63,884 nucleotides of DNA. Origin: an uncultured Paracoccaceae bacterium. Its GTDB lineage: Bacteria; Pseudomonadota; Alphaproteobacteria; Rhizobiales; Rhizobiaceae. Numbering within the stretch: the stretch's first letter is position 1; every line of letters begins with the position of its first letter. A program made the translations under genes and the position numbers. Below are positions 63,221 through 63,884 of this stretch, piece after piece. The stretch lies in the NCBI GenBank assembly GCA_937873685.1, contig CALMYO010000228.1, forward strand, positions 1 through 63,884, read 5' to 3'. The notes below the pieces were generated by a model that was not told the origin of the DNA, did no database searches, and saw only the letters and a list, made by a program, of their open reading frames with translations.

Positions 63221-63884
63221 ATGCGAGAACTGGAAGGTCTGACGGCGATAACGGTCGAGCACGCGGTTGCCGCGCCCTACGCCTCGGTGAAACTGGCCGA
63301 TGCGGGAGCAAGGGTTATCAAAGTGGAGCGGCCGGAAGGCGATTTCGCGCGCGGCTATGATGCGCTTGCCGCCGGCAACAGCGCCTATTTCGTCTGGCTG
63401 AACCGCGGCAAGGAATCGGTTGCGCTGGATCTGAAAGTGCCGGGCGACGCCGCATTGCTGGCCAACATGTTGGCGCGCGCCGATATCTTCGTACAGAATC
63501 TCGGTCCGGGTGTGATGGAACGGCTCGGCTTTGGCGCAGAGACCTTGCTGGCGCGACATCCGGGGCTCATCATGTGCTCGATCTCGGGCTACGGCTCGAC
63601 CGGCCCCCGCGCCTCGATAAAAGCCTACGACCTGCTGATCCAGGCGGAAAGCGGCTTGTCGTCGATCACCGGAACGCCTGAAGGCCCGGCGCGGGTTGGC
63701 GTGTCAGTCTGCGATATCGCCGCCGGCATGACGGCCTACCAGGCGATCCTGGAGGCGCTGATCGGGCGTGCCAAGACCGGCAAGGGCCGCCACATCGAGG
63801 TGTCGATGTTCCAGGCCATGGCCGACTGGCTGAACGTGCCCTACCTGCAGACGCGTTATGGCGGCAAGGCGCCGACGCGCCAGG
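63221..63884 (+). CDS. CaiB/BaiF family CoA-transferase (3' end outside window)
   Basis: 221 codons are visible from the ATG at 63221, which has AGGGAGA upstream. Family-III CoA-transferase features are EHAVAAPYASVKLADAGARVIKVERPEGD, WLNRGKESVALDLK, VQNLGPGVMERLG and SISGYGSTGPRASIKAYDLLIQAESG. The Asp that forms the acyl-enzyme in this family sits near KAYDLLIQA (Asp at about residue 137). It moves CoA between organic acids. It stands alone here; the shared upstream element links it in regulation to the hyuAB/metallochaperone operon, perhaps to activate the acid made there. Confidence 0.9.
   Translation, partial: MRELEGLTAITVEHAVAAPYASVKLADAGARVIKVERPEGDFARGYDALAAGNSAYFVWLNRGKESVALDLKVPGDAALLANMLARADIFVQNLGPGVMERLGFGAETLLARHPGLIMCSISGYGSTGPRASIKAYDLLIQAESGLSSITGTPEGPARVGVSVCDIAAGMTAYQAILEALIGRAKTGKGRHIEVSMFQAMADWLNVPYLQTRYGGKAPTRQ

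Overview
This window is GC-rich chromosomal (or chromid-like) DNA whose gene content points to a soil or plant-associated alphaproteobacterium of the Rhizobiales (Mesorhizobium/Aminobacter/Agrobacterium relatives). The grounds are the oxidative galacturonate pathway in the form known from Agrobacterium (Udh, Gci, Gli, KdgD), the dense packing of ABC and TRAP uptake operons each with its own regulator, and the hydantoin/carbamoyl-amino-acid enzymes typical of Rhizobiales. I see no rRNA, tRNA, insertion sequence, integrase, phage gene or CRISPR array. The species is an inference; no marker gene is present.

Layout. (1) 1-1.0 kb: two small secreted proteins, one an extreme Gly/Met repeat protein cut by the window edge. 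(2) 1.3-17.6 kb: plant cell-wall sugar use. A TRAP transporter with uronate dehydrogenase faces a FadR-type regulator and kdgD-gci-gli, which together take galacturonate to 2-oxoglutarate semialdehyde. Next come a GH42 beta-galactosidase, a GH4 alpha-galactosidase and a sugar ABC transporter whose ATPase lies with an IclR regulator on the other strand. (3) 17.6-40.8 kb: a cyclic amide/imide and carbamoyl-compound island. It holds N-carbamoylsarcosine amidase, an ornithine-cyclodeaminase-family protein, an OYE flavin reductase, a quinone reductase, two hyuA-hyuB pairs, a COG0523 metallochaperone with a small Cys protein, a cyclic-imidase/PgdA-type hydrolase, an N-carbamoyl-D-amino acid amidohydrolase with the exact E47/K127/C172 triad, a beta-hydroxyacid dehydrogenase, an amidase, a polyamine-type ABC transporter and a LysR regulator.

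(4) 41.8-56.4 kb: two complete peptide/opine-type ABC transporters that surround a metallophosphoesterase, a HAD-IIA phosphatase and a TIM-barrel isomerase, under a second LysR regulator. The set resembles in design (not in sequence) the agrocinopine acc operon, so imported phosphodiester or phospho-sugar compounds are a reasonable guess. (5) 56.5-60.0 kb: a MaoC-PTA fusion phosphotransacylase, acetate kinase and an alpha/beta hydrolase in one overlapping operon. (6) 60.4-62.9 kb: a decay zone with a frameshifted sugar-binding protein and an MmgE/PrpD gene broken by an internal deletion. (7) A CaiB/BaiF CoA-transferase runs off the right edge.

Two features cross the regions. A perfect GC-rich hairpin lies directly after the substrate-binding-protein gene in all five operons where a further gene follows it at once. 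A 36-bp dyad element (31/36 identical) lies about 230-250 bp upstream of both the hyuAB/metallochaperone operon and the CoA-transferase gene, suggesting a shared regulon.
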